A DNA stretch of 64,000 nucleotides, from assembly GCA_038329845.1 (NCBI GenBank), contig JBBQNJ010000013.1, positions 1 through 64,000 on the forward strand, read 5' to 3'. The notes beneath the pieces are model-generated. The model did no database searches. It was not told the origin of the DNA and worked only from the letters and a program-made list of their open reading frames with translations. Shown here piece by piece: positions 50,017-58,556 of this stretch (the stretch's first letter is position 1; each line of letters begins with the position of its first letter). A program made the translations under genes and the position numbers. Source of the DNA: JBBQNJ01 sp038329845 (GTDB lineage Bacteria > Planctomycetota > Phycisphaerae > Tepidisphaerales > Tepidisphaeraceae).

Positions 50017-50784
50017 ACCGCCGTCGTTTTTTATTCGTTTTTTTTCTTGACGGCGGTCCAAACGAATCGTACGTCATTCTCGAACGTTCCGGTCCGTCGA
50101 TGCGGGCCGGAGCTGACGAGAGTCCCCGATAAGGGCTAAGCCGTCGCAAGGCGGCGTCCGTAGAAGCGAGAAACTTCTCCGGCTCGTCGGGCCGGTCGCT
50201 TTGGCGACAGGGTTCGACGATGCGCAAAGCGCCCGGTCCCCAGCGCAAGTTCGGCAACGAACTTAAGCGATGGATCGAGGGCGTTGCCGAATGGATACTC
50301 GCCTTCCCGCGTCGCGGCCCGAATTGGGTCGAGGCGCGACACGAGAATCTTCTCGGTTCTTCCCGTCAGCGGTGTGAAGTGGTTCCCCTGTGCCGATTAT
50401 TGGGCGCGTTGGCGCCGGTTGCGCCGCTAATGCGGTCTCGACCGATGCGCGATGGTTAAGTGGACCGTCGATGTCGCCGATGAGTCGTATGTTCGGAGCA
50501 GGATGTCAGAAAGGAGGCGCCGGTTTGGCGTCGCCCCGAGCGAAGGGATTCTAGCCAATAGCGGGCGCGCGGCGAGGGGTTGTGGCGGACATTGGAGCCG
50601 ACCCCTTGTCGGGAAAAGATCAATGGCGGCGGCGGGACGAAGAACGAAACGCCGCTCGCCGCAAGCATCGACGGGAAAAAGATTGTCTCGCGGATCGTGT
50701 GATCCGCGGGAACACAGGCAAGACACAATTGGTCGAACGATCCGCCCGCGTGGGCGAGCCGGCGACCGCAACGAGGAGAATCGC
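50017..50784. other. Long gene-free leader upstream of the pilin cluster, rich in hairpins
   Basis: No gene is seen in 768 bases. The inverted repeat ACCGCCGTC/GACGGCGGT at 50017-50057 encloses a T-rich loop and may mark the end of the protease transcript. From 50089 to about 50360 there is a dense series of short perfect hairpins, two with GCAA tetraloops (see the ncRNA entry). Another strong 8-bp stem, CGCGGATC/GATCCGCG, lies near 50692-50711. CGAGGAG precedes the pilin ATG. Confidence 0.55.
50089..50360 (+). ncRNA. Candidate structured RNA upstream of the pilin operon
   Basis: Consecutive perfect stems are CCGGTCC/GGGCCGG (50089-50110), CCGTC-GCAA-GGCGG (50141-50154, one G-T pair), AGAAG/CTTCT (50162-50178), GTCGC-TTTG-GCGAC (50195-50208), AAGTTCG-GCAA-CGAACTT (50247-50264) and GAGAA/TTCTC (50343-50354). 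GNRA loops and tight packing suggest a folded RNA. It does not match RNase P, tmRNA or SRP RNA signatures, and only loosely recalls c-di-GMP riboswitches (AGGGC...GCAA). Strand is assumed to match the pilin genes. Confidence 0.35.
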
Positions 50785-51255
50785 ATGAAGTCGTATCGCA
50801 CTGTCGGCCGCGGCAACCGCGGGTTCACGCTGGTGGAAATTCTGATCGTCGTGATCATCCTGGGCATTTTGGCGGCGATCGTGATCCCGCAGTTCACCAA
50901 CGCCAGCACCGAGGCCCGTCGCAACAGCCTCACCAGCCAGTTGCAAACGATCCGCAGCCAGGTCGAGCTGTTCAAGCTCCAGCATGGCGACGCCTTGCCG
51001 GACCTGGTCGGCGGATGGAATCCGCTCACCGCCACCAGCACGTTCGGCGGGCAGACGTTCGGCCCTTACATGCAGAGCGCTCCGACGAATCCGCTGGTGG
51101 ACTCGGCGGTGAACATCGCGGTGAAGAACGGGACCTCGGCATCGACTCCCGACGCGACCACGGCCTACCTGTATGACTACAGCAGCGGGGCCGGCACCGG
51201 GAAAATCTGGGCCGTCGAGAAGAGCGGAACGACCTACTCGGTCTTCGCCGAATAA
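50785..51255 (+). CDS. Type IV/type II major prepilin-like protein (GspG-like)
   Basis: A 156-residue prepilin. The leader peptide ends at G13, followed by the mature start FTLVEILIVVIILGILAAIV with the essential Glu5. The body has few cysteines and a central region (SQVELFKLQHGDALPDLVGG, then FGPYMQSAPTNPLV) typical of GspG/PilA-like pseudopilins. It should be cleaved by the prepilin peptidase at 24545. AACGAGGAG precedes the ATG. A strong terminator follows at 51271, so it can be expressed separately and at higher level than the downstream minor pilins. This is probably the major subunit. Confidence 0.9.
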   Translation: MKSYRTVGRGNRGFTLVEILIVVIILGILAAIVIPQFTNASTEARRNSLTSQLQTIRSQVELFKLQHGDALPDLVGGWNPLTATSTFGGQTFGPYMQSAPTNPLVDSAVNIAVKNGTSASTPDATTAYLYDYSSGAGTGKIWAVEKSGTTYSVFAE

Positions 51256-51270
51256 TGCTCGAGTCACTCT

Positions 51271-51304
51271 CTCCCGGCGGGGTCGTCATCCGCCGGGAGT
51301 TTTT
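51271..51304 (+). terminator. Intrinsic terminator after the first prepilin gene
   Basis: A perfect 10-bp stem CTCCCGGCGG/CCGCCGGGAG (51271-51280, 51290-51299) with a nine-base loop, followed by TTTTT. Confidence 0.93.
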
Positions 51305-51394
51305 GCGATCCGTTCGCGGATCCCCCGGGCGCGAAAAAGAATCGGGCGACGTTAAAGACTCCCGATTGCCGGTTCGATGTAGTTCAAGGGATGA

Positions 51395-51925
51395 ATGATG
51401 CGTGGCACACTCCCATCCAATCACAAAGGCCGACGAGTCGCGGGCAGGGGTTTTACCCTCATCGAGATTCTCATCGTCGTGGTGATCCTGGGGATCCTGG
51501 GCGCGATTGTTCTGCCGCAGTTCTCGAACGCCTCACATGTGGCCCGCGAGAACACGCTCAAGGACGACTTGCGCTATCTGCGGACGCAGTTGATGGTGTT
51601 CAAGGCTCAGCACCGCGACGTGGCACCGGGTTACGGTTCTGGTGCCGCCAGCGCCGCGGCGTTCCTTACCGAAATGACCCACTACAGCGACGAGCAATGC
51701 TCGACCAGCGCCGCGCCGTCGTCGGCCTATCCGTTCGGACCGTATCTCAGCCGGATGCCCGCCAATCCGCTGAACAATCTCGACGCCATCAAGGTGATCG
51801 CCGATGGCTCGCCGATCCCCGATGCCGATGGGACCACCGGGTGGGTTTACAAGCCCCAGACACTCGAGATCTATGCCAACCTTCAAGGAAACGACAGGGA
51901 TGGCACGGCGTACACCCAATATTAA
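51395..51925 (+). CDS. Prepilin-like protein (GspG-like)
   Basis: A 176-residue prepilin with leader cleavage expected after G19 and mature start FTLIEILIVVVILGILGAIV. The region DLRYLRTQLMVFKAQHRDVA and the FGPYLSRMPANPL motif parallel the first prepilin, so the two are paralogues. AAGGGA precedes tandem ATGs. Its end overlaps the next prepilin gene by 26 bases, opening a tight minor-pilin operon. The preceding terminator at 51271 separates it from the first prepilin gene, so a second promoter or readthrough is needed. Confidence 0.9.
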   Translation: MMRGTLPSNHKGRRVAGRGFTLIEILIVVVILGILGAIVLPQFSNASHVARENTLKDDLRYLRTQLMVFKAQHRDVAPGYGSGAASAAAFLTEMTHYSDEQCSTSAAPSSAYPFGPYLSRMPANPLNNLDAIKVIADGSPIPDADGTTGWVYKPQTLEIYANLQGNDRDGTAYTQY

Positions 51926-52427
51926 CCCGTCGCGTCCATCGCGGAGCGAACGATCTGGACGCCCGGATCGGCGCGGGTTCACGTTGGCCGAAAGCCTGAT
52001 CGCCTCGGTGGTGCTTGCGATGGCCGTGGTCGCGGTGGGCGGCTCGCTCAGCGCCGCGTATCAGCAATCGCAGACCGTCGATCGCTCGGCGCGGTGCTTG
52101 GCGTACGCGCGCGACTTGATCGAGGAGATTCTGGCGCGTCCGTATGTCGATCCGAACAGCGGTGCCACCAGCCAGGGTCCGGACCCGCTGACTGAGCCGA
52201 ATCGCAACTTTTTCGACAATATCGGGGACTACAACGGCTACTTGGCGACGTTCAACCCCGGCGATGGATTTCGATACACCGTCGGGGCGGCCGTCGCGTA
52301 TCGCAGCACGCCCGGGGGCGTCGCGGCACCGACAGGCGATTTCGCGTTGGTGACCGTCACCACGTCGGTCCCCGGGGCACCGTCGGTGACGCTGTGCCGG
52401 CTGGTCAGCCGGTTCAAGACAACATAA
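51900..52427 (+). CDS. Minor prepilin (GspI/PilV-like)
   Basis: A 175-residue prepilin. The ATG at 51900 has AAGGA nine bases upstream and gives a basic leader ending at G26, before FTLAESLIASVVLAMAVVAV, with Glu5 present. The body has the two-strand pattern of GspI/PilV minor pilins (LAYARDLIEEILARPYVDP). It overlaps the preceding gene and precedes the PilW-like gene by 11 bases. Minor pilins form the tip complex that starts assembly. Exact class is uncertain. Confidence 0.85.
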   Translation: MARRTPNINPSRPSRSERSGRPDRRGFTLAESLIASVVLAMAVVAVGGSLSAAYQQSQTVDRSARCLAYARDLIEEILARPYVDPNSGATSQGPDPLTEPNRNFFDNIGDYNGYLATFNPGDGFRYTVGAAVAYRSTPGGVAAPTGDFALVTVTTSVPGAPSVTLCRLVSRFKTT

Positions 52428-52438
52428 GAAAAGGTCGC

Positions 52439-53119
52439 ATGAATGGAAATCGCGCCAAATGTCGCGGGTTCACCGTCATCGAGCTGATGATGGGAATGAC
52501 GATCACCACCCTGGTGGTGGGCGCGGTCTCGGCGTTTTCCCTGGCGCTGTCCGAAGGATGGCGGCAGTCCGGCTCGGCGCAGCGCTCGCTGGTTTTCTCA
52601 GGCCAGCAGTGCCTGGCCCGGATGACGCGAATCGTGCAGACCTCACGGGCCGTGGCGGATGTTCAGTCCGGCAAGATGAACGGAACGATCCGCAGTCCGG
52701 CGTGCGCGGTGCTGTGGCTGGGCGATGCCAACCGCGACGGGAAGGTGCAGTTTTCGGAAATCGGACTGATCGAACACAACGTGACGATATCGAGCGCCCA
52801 TCCGGCGCAAACGCTCGATTATTACACGGTCTGCTGGCCGGCGGGCCTGAGCGCCCAGCAGATCGCCGCGGCCGATTTCACGGCCGACTGGAACGATCTG
52901 CTGGCCTCGACGGCGTCGGGGGAGTTCAAGGCCCTGGCGTATGTGACGTCTCGACCGCTGGGGCGCGACGTGACCGGCGCGAAGTTCACCTACGTGCCGA
53001 CAGACGCGGCCAACGCCCAGCCGCGATTGGACTTCAAGATCGACTTCGGATCGGGCGCCGCCGAACAACGTCTCGAGGGCAGCGCCGCGCTGCGTGCGGC
53101 GGCGGCCGCCGTCCCCTGA
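52439..53119 (+). CDS. Minor prepilin (GspJ/PilW-like)
   Basis: A 226-residue prepilin. Leader cleavage is expected after G10 in KCRG, before FTVIELMMGMTITTLVVGAV, with Glu5 present. The size and the pattern QQCLARMTRIVQTSRAVADV fit GspJ/PilW proteins. AAAGGTC precedes the ATG. It starts 11 bases after the GspI-like gene and is followed after 13 bases by the PilX-like gene. It should be an assembly-initiating minor pilin. Confidence 0.85.
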   Translation: MNGNRAKCRGFTVIELMMGMTITTLVVGAVSAFSLALSEGWRQSGSAQRSLVFSGQQCLARMTRIVQTSRAVADVQSGKMNGTIRSPACAVLWLGDANRDGKVQFSEIGLIEHNVTISSAHPAQTLDYYTVCWPAGLSAQQIAAADFTADWNDLLASTASGEFKALAYVTSRPLGRDVTGAKFTYVPTDAANAQPRLDFKIDFGSGAAEQRLEGSAALRAAAAAVP

Positions 53120-53132
53120 CCGGAGGCACACG

Positions 53133-54275
53133 ATGAGAACAGCGAGAAGAATCCGGCGTGGAATGGCGTTGATGCTGGTCCTGGTGGTGATCGCCGCCGC
53201 GGCCGTGATGGGCTCGGCGATTCTCTCGGGTGCTGCGATGCAGGCGCAGGCGTCGAGCAACGCCGCCTGCGGCGCGCAGGCGCGGGGATTGGCCGAAAGC
53301 GGGCTGTCGGTGGCCTGCTATTACTTACAGAATCCGCAATTGGCACCGGGCAATCGCGATCCCGAAGGGTGGTGGCGCGGCGGGGAGGTGAATCTCGGCG
53401 GATCGCTAGGCGTGGTGGGGATTACGGTCGAGCGCGAGGATTTCGACACGTTCTCGGTCATCAGCAGCGCCTCGAGCGGCGGGCTTCACGCCGATGCGGC
53501 CGCCCGCGTCGAGGTGGTTCGGGGCATCTATCCGATCAACCGCGCCGCTGGGTTCAACACCAATGTGCTGATTCCGAGGAATTTCCGCATCACCGGCGGG
53601 ATCGCCGCCTATGGACTGGTCTTCTTCTCGATCGGATCGACCGTCAGCGGCATCCTGGACGTGGGCTGGCTTTGGTCGATTCCCTTCGGATGCACTCGCG
53701 GAACCGCGCCCAGTGGTCCGGTGGCGCCGACCCTGGCGGACATCAACGGGTTTGCCACGTATCGCTACGGCGAAGGGCGATTCACCGCCAAGCGCCTGAG
53801 CGGCGCGATCCTATCGAGTACCACGCTGAATCCCACCGCCGATAATCCGGCCGGCATCTACTACTGGGACGGCGGCGATATGTCGATCAACAGCAATGTC
53901 ACGCTCAATGGGACTCTGCTGATCACCAACGGCAAGCTTGACCTGAAAGGGACCAACAACACGATCACGGCCCCGGCGGGGTTCCCCGCCCTGCTGATCG
54001 CGCGGGACTTGAACGTCTATGGCGGCTCGCGCGGCTTGACGGTGAACGGGCTGGTCTGGATCGGCGGCGGGTTCGGCCGGACCGGCAGCGCCAACGGCAG
54101 CGTCCTGAATATCAACGGCGCCTTTTATTTTGGCGAAACCGGCAACCTGGACAGCGGCTTCGATGGCGTGGTGAACGTCACGTTCAACGCCGCAAAAACC
54201 CAAGTGCGAAATCTCAGTTCGTCGCAGCCGATCGAGTCGGTGCGAATCCTCGAGTGGCTGCCGTCGGGCCGATAG
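53133..54275 (+). CDS. PilX/GspK-like protein with long C-terminal beta domain
   Basis: A 380-residue protein starting at an ATG with GGAGG six bases upstream. A basic N-terminus and helix RRGMALMLVLVVIAAAAVMG resemble PilX or GspK N-termini, which lack Glu5. A region AQARGLAESGLSVACYYL follows, then a long repetitive beta-rich domain with many Gly, Asn and Thr (NSNVTLNGTLLITNGKLDLK) that looks like a beta-helix. It may sit at the pilus tip and bind a surface. The gene lies within the pilin operon, directly after the PilW-like gene. Confidence 0.75.
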   Translation: MRTARRIRRGMALMLVLVVIAAAAVMGSAILSGAAMQAQASSNAACGAQARGLAESGLSVACYYLQNPQLAPGNRDPEGWWRGGEVNLGGSLGVVGITVEREDFDTFSVISSASSGGLHADAAARVEVVRGIYPINRAAGFNTNVLIPRNFRITGGIAAYGLVFFSIGSTVSGILDVGWLWSIPFGCTRGTAPSGPVAPTLADINGFATYRYGEGRFTAKRLSGAILSSTTLNPTADNPAGIYYWDGGDMSINSNVTLNGTLLITNGKLDLKGTNNTITAPAGFPALLIARDLNVYGGSRGLTVNGLVWIGGGFGRTGSANGSVLNINGAFYFGETGNLDSGFDGVVNVTFNAAKTQVRNLSSSQPIESVRILEWLPSGR

Positions 54276-54319
54276 CCCCGCGGCGCGTGCTCCGTAATTT
54301 CTTGATGGAGAAACTGCCC

Positions 54320-54619
54320 ATGAATCCTACTTCTCAATCCCGCGGCCCGCGTAATTATGGTCCCCTGCTCGTCGGTGTGCTGGCGCTGCAAGGGATCATC
54401 CTGTTGGGGCAATGGACCGGCTATCACGCCGCCAGCAGCCTGCCGACGGCATCGGCGCAGATTCCCGATTCCGGAGCGCTGCGCATGCAAACGGTGGATG
54501 AACTCAAGTCGATCAACGCCAAGCTGGATAAGCTGGTCGATCTTTTCCAGTCGGGCAACCTTCAGGTGAAGGTCGCTTCGCCCGATGAGAATAAACAGAC
54601 CAACCGTTCGGCGCGATAG
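54320..54619 (+). CDS. Small membrane protein with coiled coil, in the pilus cluster
   Basis: A 99-residue protein with one membrane helix (YGPLLVGVLALQGIILLGQW) and a short coiled coil (VDELKSINAKLDKLVDLFQS). GGAG precedes the ATG by nine bases; an ATG five codons earlier is possible. I do not recognise a family. It lies between the PilX-like gene and the GspH-like prepilin on the same strand, so a structural role in the pilus platform is plausible. Confidence 0.65.
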   Translation: MNPTSQSRGPRNYGPLLVGVLALQGIILLGQWTGYHAASSLPTASAQIPDSGALRMQTVDELKSINAKLDKLVDLFQSGNLQVKVASPDENKQTNRSAR

Positions 54620-54719
54620 GGTCGCGCCGGTCGGATCGCCCAAGGCAGTATTGGCGGCGGCGTGGTCAGCGGGGAATCAGCCCGCGCCTCACCGCCGCGT
54701 TTCGTTGTCGAAAAAAGCC

Positions 54720-55268
54720 ATGCCGCGTCTTTGCCGCGTCAAGTTCTTCGCACCGGGTTTTACCCTCGTCGAGATTCTCGTCGTGGTGGTGATCCTGGGC
54801 ATCGCTTCGGCGATCATCATGCCGCAGCTCGGCTCGCGCAGCGATCTCGAGGCCGCGTCGGTGGCGCGGGTGGTGATGAGCGATCTGCTCTACGCCCAGA
54901 ACCTGGCGATCGCGCGGCAGTCGCCGGTCTATGTTCAGTTCACGGCCACGGCGAATCCGTCGGGGTACTCGCTTCTAGGATCGATCTCCCCGGCGGTGGC
55001 GCTGATTCACCCGGTCAATCGCGACAACTTTACGGTGGTAGTGGGCAGCGCCAGCCCGACCTCGGGGCTTCGCCGGGCCCAAATCGCATCGGCGTCGTTC
55101 GACAATCGCGCGGCTCTCGCTTTTGACGAGTTGGGCGGCCCGTATTTTTACGACTCGACGGCGCGGACCATGGTCCCCCTGACCAGCGGCACGATTCGGA
55201 TCGTCAGCGGCGACTGCGCGCTGACGCTATCGATCGAGCCGTTTACCGGCGAGATCACGGTTAAGTAG
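54720..55268 (+). CDS. Minor prepilin (GspH/FimT-like)
   Basis: A 182-residue prepilin. Leader cleavage is expected after G13 in FFAPG, before FTLVEILVVVVILGIASAII. The SDLLYAQNLAIARQSPVYV region is characteristic of GspH/FimT, and SFDNRAALAFDELGGPYFYD fits its C-terminal beta domain. The ATG at 54720 is the one nearest the leader; earlier in-frame codons lie in the previous gene. It precedes pilM by about 30 bases. Confidence 0.88.
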   Translation: MPRLCRVKFFAPGFTLVEILVVVVILGIASAIIMPQLGSRSDLEAASVARVVMSDLLYAQNLAIARQSPVYVQFTATANPSGYSLLGSISPAVALIHPVNRDNFTVVVGSASPTSGLRRAQIASASFDNRAALAFDELGGPYFYDSTARTMVPLTSGTIRIVSGDCALTLSIEPFTGEITVK

Positions 55269-55300
55269 AGCTTATTCTTGCAACGGAGGCATTGGCTTCA

Positions 55301-56596
55301 ATGCTGCGACTGACCCGAGCAGAAGTTCAACCGATCGGCCTGGATATCGGGCAGGACAGCATCAAGATGCTCCAGCTCGAGGTGGTCGGCGGCGGCGCGC
55401 TGGCGGTGAGGGCCGCATGCAAACAGGCGATGCCGGATGAGGCCCGCGAGCAGCCGCAGCTTCGCTCGGCGCTGGCGGTCGATGTCATCCGGCGGATGAT
55501 GCGACAGGCGCCCTTTGTCGGCAAGCGGGTCATCGCGTGCCTGCCCCGCGAAGTTGTTCATGTGAAAAACCTGCGTCTGCCGCCCATGCCCGCGCCCGAT
55601 CTGGCCGCGGCCGCCAAGTTCGAAGCCCGCAATCTATTCCCCTTCGACACCGACCAGGCCCAGGTGCGCGTGATTCACGCCGGGGAGGTGCGGCAAGGGG
55701 CCGAGGTGCGTCAGGAAGTGATCGTCTTGGCCGTGCCGGATGAGGAAATCAACAACCTGCTCGAGCAGTTGCATCGCAGCGGCGCCGTGATCGAGGCGCT
55801 GGACGTGGAATTTCTGGCGCTGTTCCGAAGCGTCGAGAAGTTCATCCGCCGGCGCGAGGATGAGCAGGAAGTCCAGGTGGTGGTGGATATTGGTCTGCGG
55901 CGCAGCCAGGTGGTGATCGGCAAGGGGCGGGAAATCAGCTTTTGCAAGCCGATCGACATCGGGGGGGGCCAGCTCAACGCATCGGTGGCGCGAAAGCTGG
56001 GGATCAGCGTCCCGGAGGCCGCGGCGCTTCGACGGCGACTGGCGGCGCAGACCGAGCCGGTGGGCGAAACATCGGTAAGCGACCGGTCCGACGCTTCGGC
56101 GACGGCGCGGCGAGATCCGGTCCGACAGGCCGTTTTCGACGCGACCCGCTCGACCATCGAGGACCTGGGGCGAGAGATTGCGTTATGCCTTCGCTACTAC
56201 TCGGTCACGTTTCGCGGCCAGCGTCCGGCGCGGCTTCGGCTGGTGGGCGGGGAGGCAAGCGATCCGCAGGTGCTGGCGATGCTCAATGCGGCCATCGCGG
56301 TGCCGACCGAGGCGGGCCGGCCACTGTTCAGCGTGGACACCAGCCGGATGAAGCCGGCCGATCGCCAAGGCGCTATGAGCGAATGGGCGGTCGCATTGGG
56401 ATTGGGATTGAAGCTGACAAGCGGCCATTTCGGCGCTCGTGACGGGCGAGCTCGGACCAGTAGCCGCGATGAGGGCGCTGCGCCGGACGATGCCCCCGCC
56501 GCCGCGGGGATCGGCGCCGAAGTCGTGGACATCAACAAGGCGGTGGCCGAACCCCGCGCCGCCGCTGTCGCTGTCGCGGGAGGCGCCCATGCGTGA
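55301..56596 (+). CDS. pilM: Type IV pilus assembly protein PilM
   Basis: A 431-residue actin-like ATPase of the inner-membrane platform. N-terminal IGLDIGQDSIKMLQLEVV is the PilM signature. It continues with VGKRVIACLPREVVHVKNLR, an ATPase region VQVVVDIGLRRSQVVIG and the C-terminal domain LVGGEASDPQVLAMLN. PilM is cytoplasmic and binds the N-terminus of PilN. GGAGG precedes the ATG by 11 bases. Its last eight bases overlap pilN. Confidence 0.93.
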   Translation: MLRLTRAEVQPIGLDIGQDSIKMLQLEVVGGGALAVRAACKQAMPDEAREQPQLRSALAVDVIRRMMRQAPFVGKRVIACLPREVVHVKNLRLPPMPAPDLAAAAKFEARNLFPFDTDQAQVRVIHAGEVRQGAEVRQEVIVLAVPDEEINNLLEQLHRSGAVIEALDVEFLALFRSVEKFIRRREDEQEVQVVVDIGLRRSQVVIGKGREISFCKPIDIGGGQLNASVARKLGISVPEAAALRRRLAAQTEPVGETSVSDRSDASATARRDPVRQAVFDATRSTIEDLGREIALCLRYYSVTFRGQRPARLRLVGGEASDPQVLAMLNAAIAVPTEAGRPLFSVDTSRMKPADRQGAMSEWAVALGLGLKLTSGHFGARDGRARTSSRDEGAAPDDAPAAAGIGAEVVDINKAVAEPRAAAVAVAGGAHA

Positions 56597-57215
56597 ACTC
56601 GAGTTCCTCCCCGAGTGGTACCCGCGGCTTCGCCGGCGAAAGCGATTGGTCGTTCTCCAGACCTATATGGCGATCGTCCTGGCCGTCGGGCTGGGCGGAT
56701 GGCTACTGCTGTGCGGGCGCAATATCCGAGCCAAGGAAGCCAGTGTCGCCAAGCTGCGGGTCGAATTGCTTGGCACGGACCTGCGATTGAAAAAACTGGA
56801 TGACCTGCTGGTGCTGCGAAAGCAAATGCAGGCGCAGGATCACGTGATCCGCGAGTTGGGACTGCACGTGGAAGTCACCCGGATGCTCAACGCCATCGAG
56901 GCGGCGATGCCGAACGAGATGTCGCTGCTGGGGATGACGTTCGACATCGAGGAATCGGCCAAGTCGGCGATTTCGAGCCTGGCGCGGGGGCGACAGTCAT
57001 CGGATACCCCGGCCGCGGCGCTGGATCGGCGGCTGCGGGTTCGGCTCACGGGGGTAGCCCCGACGGATGTGGACCTGGCCAGTTTCCTGGGACGACTCGG
57101 CAGCTATCCGTTCCTGGATCAGATTGCCATGACTTACGCCCGCGAAAAGAGTGATTCCGGGCACATTATGCGGGAATTCGAGGTCGGATTCTCGTTGAAC
57201 CTCAACGGCGGATGA
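56589..57215 (+). CDS. pilN: Type IV pilus assembly protein PilN
   Basis: A 208-residue bitopic protein. The N-terminal motif ELEFLPEWYPRLRRRKRL corresponds to the PilM-binding tail (normally INLLP). It is followed by one membrane helix (YMAIVLAVGLGGWLLLC), a coiled coil and a ferredoxin-like periplasmic domain. PilN pairs with PilO in the alignment subcomplex. It overlaps pilM by eight bases and pilO by ATGA at 57212-57215. Confidence 0.88.
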   Translation: MRELEFLPEWYPRLRRRKRLVVLQTYMAIVLAVGLGGWLLLCGRNIRAKEASVAKLRVELLGTDLRLKKLDDLLVLRKQMQAQDHVIRELGLHVEVTRMLNAIEAAMPNEMSLLGMTFDIEESAKSAISSLARGRQSSDTPAAALDRRLRVRLTGVAPTDVDLASFLGRLGSYPFLDQIAMTYAREKSDSGHIMREFEVGFSLNLNGG

Positions 57216-57790
57216 ACCGCGCGGCCAGAATCATGCGAACCTTGCGAACGCAAATCATGTTCTGCACCCGGGCCCAATGGGTCCTGGGGGCCGGGATGGC
57301 GCTGATGTTGGGACTGTTTTTCCTGTTCGGCTATCGCCAGGCGAACAACCGCCTGCGCGATCTGCGGATCGATGAGGATCGCAAGCTCAATGAGCTGTCG
57401 ATGGGACAGGCCCGGCTGCAGAGCCTGGATACGCTGGAACTCGAAGTCGAGCGTCTGCGGCTCAAGCTCGCCCGCTTCGACAAGAAACTGCCGCGACAAC
57501 AGGATCTCGGCGCGTTCATGCGCGACATCACCCTGCTGAGCCAGCAATCGTCACTGCGAAAGTGGATGGTGCAGCCAGATCCCAAGCCGCGGCGGCAGGA
57601 CCTGTTCAGCGAGCTGCCGATCGTGTTGAGCTTCGAAGGCGACTTCGCCAGCGTGTTCGCGTTCCTGCGCCAGACCGAGGAGATGCAGCGGCTGACACGG
57701 GTGCGGAGCATCCGCATCAATTCCCGCGACGCCAAGCTCGGGCAGGTCGAAGTGCAAATGGCCATGAGCATCTACTTTGCCGAAGGATGA
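57212..57790 (+). CDS. pilO: Type IV pilus assembly protein PilO
   Basis: A 192-residue bitopic protein with a helix (WVLGAGMALMLGLFFLFGYR), a coiled coil (LRDLRIDEDRKLNELSMGQA) and a periplasmic ferredoxin-like domain ending in LTRVRSIRINSRDAKLGQVE. The segment KKLPRQQDLGAFMRDITLLS matches PilO. It is coupled to pilN by an ATGA overlap, and seven bases separate it from the PilP-like gene. Confidence 0.88.
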   Translation: MNRAARIMRTLRTQIMFCTRAQWVLGAGMALMLGLFFLFGYRQANNRLRDLRIDEDRKLNELSMGQARLQSLDTLELEVERLRLKLARFDKKLPRQQDLGAFMRDITLLSQQSSLRKWMVQPDPKPRRQDLFSELPIVLSFEGDFASVFAFLRQTEEMQRLTRVRSIRINSRDAKLGQVEVQMAMSIYFAEG

Positions 57791-57796
57791 GCCGCA

Positions 57797-58429
57797 ATGT
57801 CTTCTGCGCCAAAAAGCTACGGGTCCGGTTCGTTGATTCCCGCTTCGCTGCTGGACAATCGACTGACGCAGGCCGTTCGCGCCGACCCCAAAAAAGCGGG
57901 CGTTCTTGGCGTGCTGGTCCTGGCGATGGCCGGATTATGGGCCAGGGCCTGGATGAGCGGCGACGCCGGTCCGCAGATCGCCCATGCCGCAAGCCAGAGC
58001 GTGGCACCCACGGCGGGCGGCAAGGATGTCACCGGGAACGGCGCGGCGATCGCCGAATGGTCGCGCGGGAGCATTCAGCCGCTGGGCCGCAATCTGTTCG
58101 CCGTCAAACTCGATTATTTCCCCCAGGACGGGGCCCGCACGGTGCTTCGCGCGCCGCAGGGGGACGGATTCTGGGATCAACTGGCAAAGTCGATGGCCTC
58201 GCGCGCCGATCAACAGAAGGAACGTCAGTGGTTGCTGGAGAACCTCAAGCTCCAGGCCGCCCAGTTGCGGCTTCACAGCGTGATCATGAGCGCCACGCCG
58301 GCGGCCTTGATCAACGATGCCTTGGTGGGAGAGGGAGATGTCGTCGGGTCGTTCCGCGTTCTGAAGATCGAGTCGCGGCGGATCATTGTCGAGCGTGAGG
58401 GCATCAAGCTCGAGATCCTGATGAAGTAA
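57797..58429 (+). CDS. PilP/GspC-like periplasmic protein
   Basis: A 210-residue protein with one N-terminal membrane helix (AGVLGVLVLAMAGLWARAWM), a linker, a coiled coil, and a C-terminal homology region (LRLHSVIMSATPAALINDAL, then VGSFRVLKIESRRIIVEREG) typical of PilP and GspC. Such proteins connect the inner-membrane platform to the secretin. The gene lies between pilO and the secretin gene, the expected place for pilP. It lacks the lipobox of canonical PilP and is membrane-anchored like GspC. Confidence 0.82.
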   Translation: MSSAPKSYGSGSLIPASLLDNRLTQAVRADPKKAGVLGVLVLAMAGLWARAWMSGDAGPQIAHAASQSVAPTAGGKDVTGNGAAIAEWSRGSIQPLGRNLFAVKLDYFPQDGARTVLRAPQGDGFWDQLAKSMASRADQQKERQWLLENLKLQAAQLRLHSVIMSATPAALINDALVGEGDVVGSFRVLKIESRRIIVEREGIKLEILMK

Positions 58430-58556
58430 CGACAGGCGATCGCTCGAAGAATCAACGGCCCGCGACGGCGAGATCGCCGCGACGGGTGAGAAGATGAACT
58501 CCGGCCGCGCACCGTCCGATGTGGAACGGATTGCGGCAATCCCACGGGAGGCAGTC

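Noticed and set aside
50111..50140. Hammerhead ribozyme core suggested by CTGACGAG
   Set aside because: The matching GAAA after stem II and the cleavage-site arm are missing.
50089..50360. RNase P RNA, tmRNA or SRP RNA in the structured leader
   Set aside because: The hallmark strings of those RNAs (for example GAGGAAAGTCC, or a tRNA-like 3' end with TTCAA) are not present.
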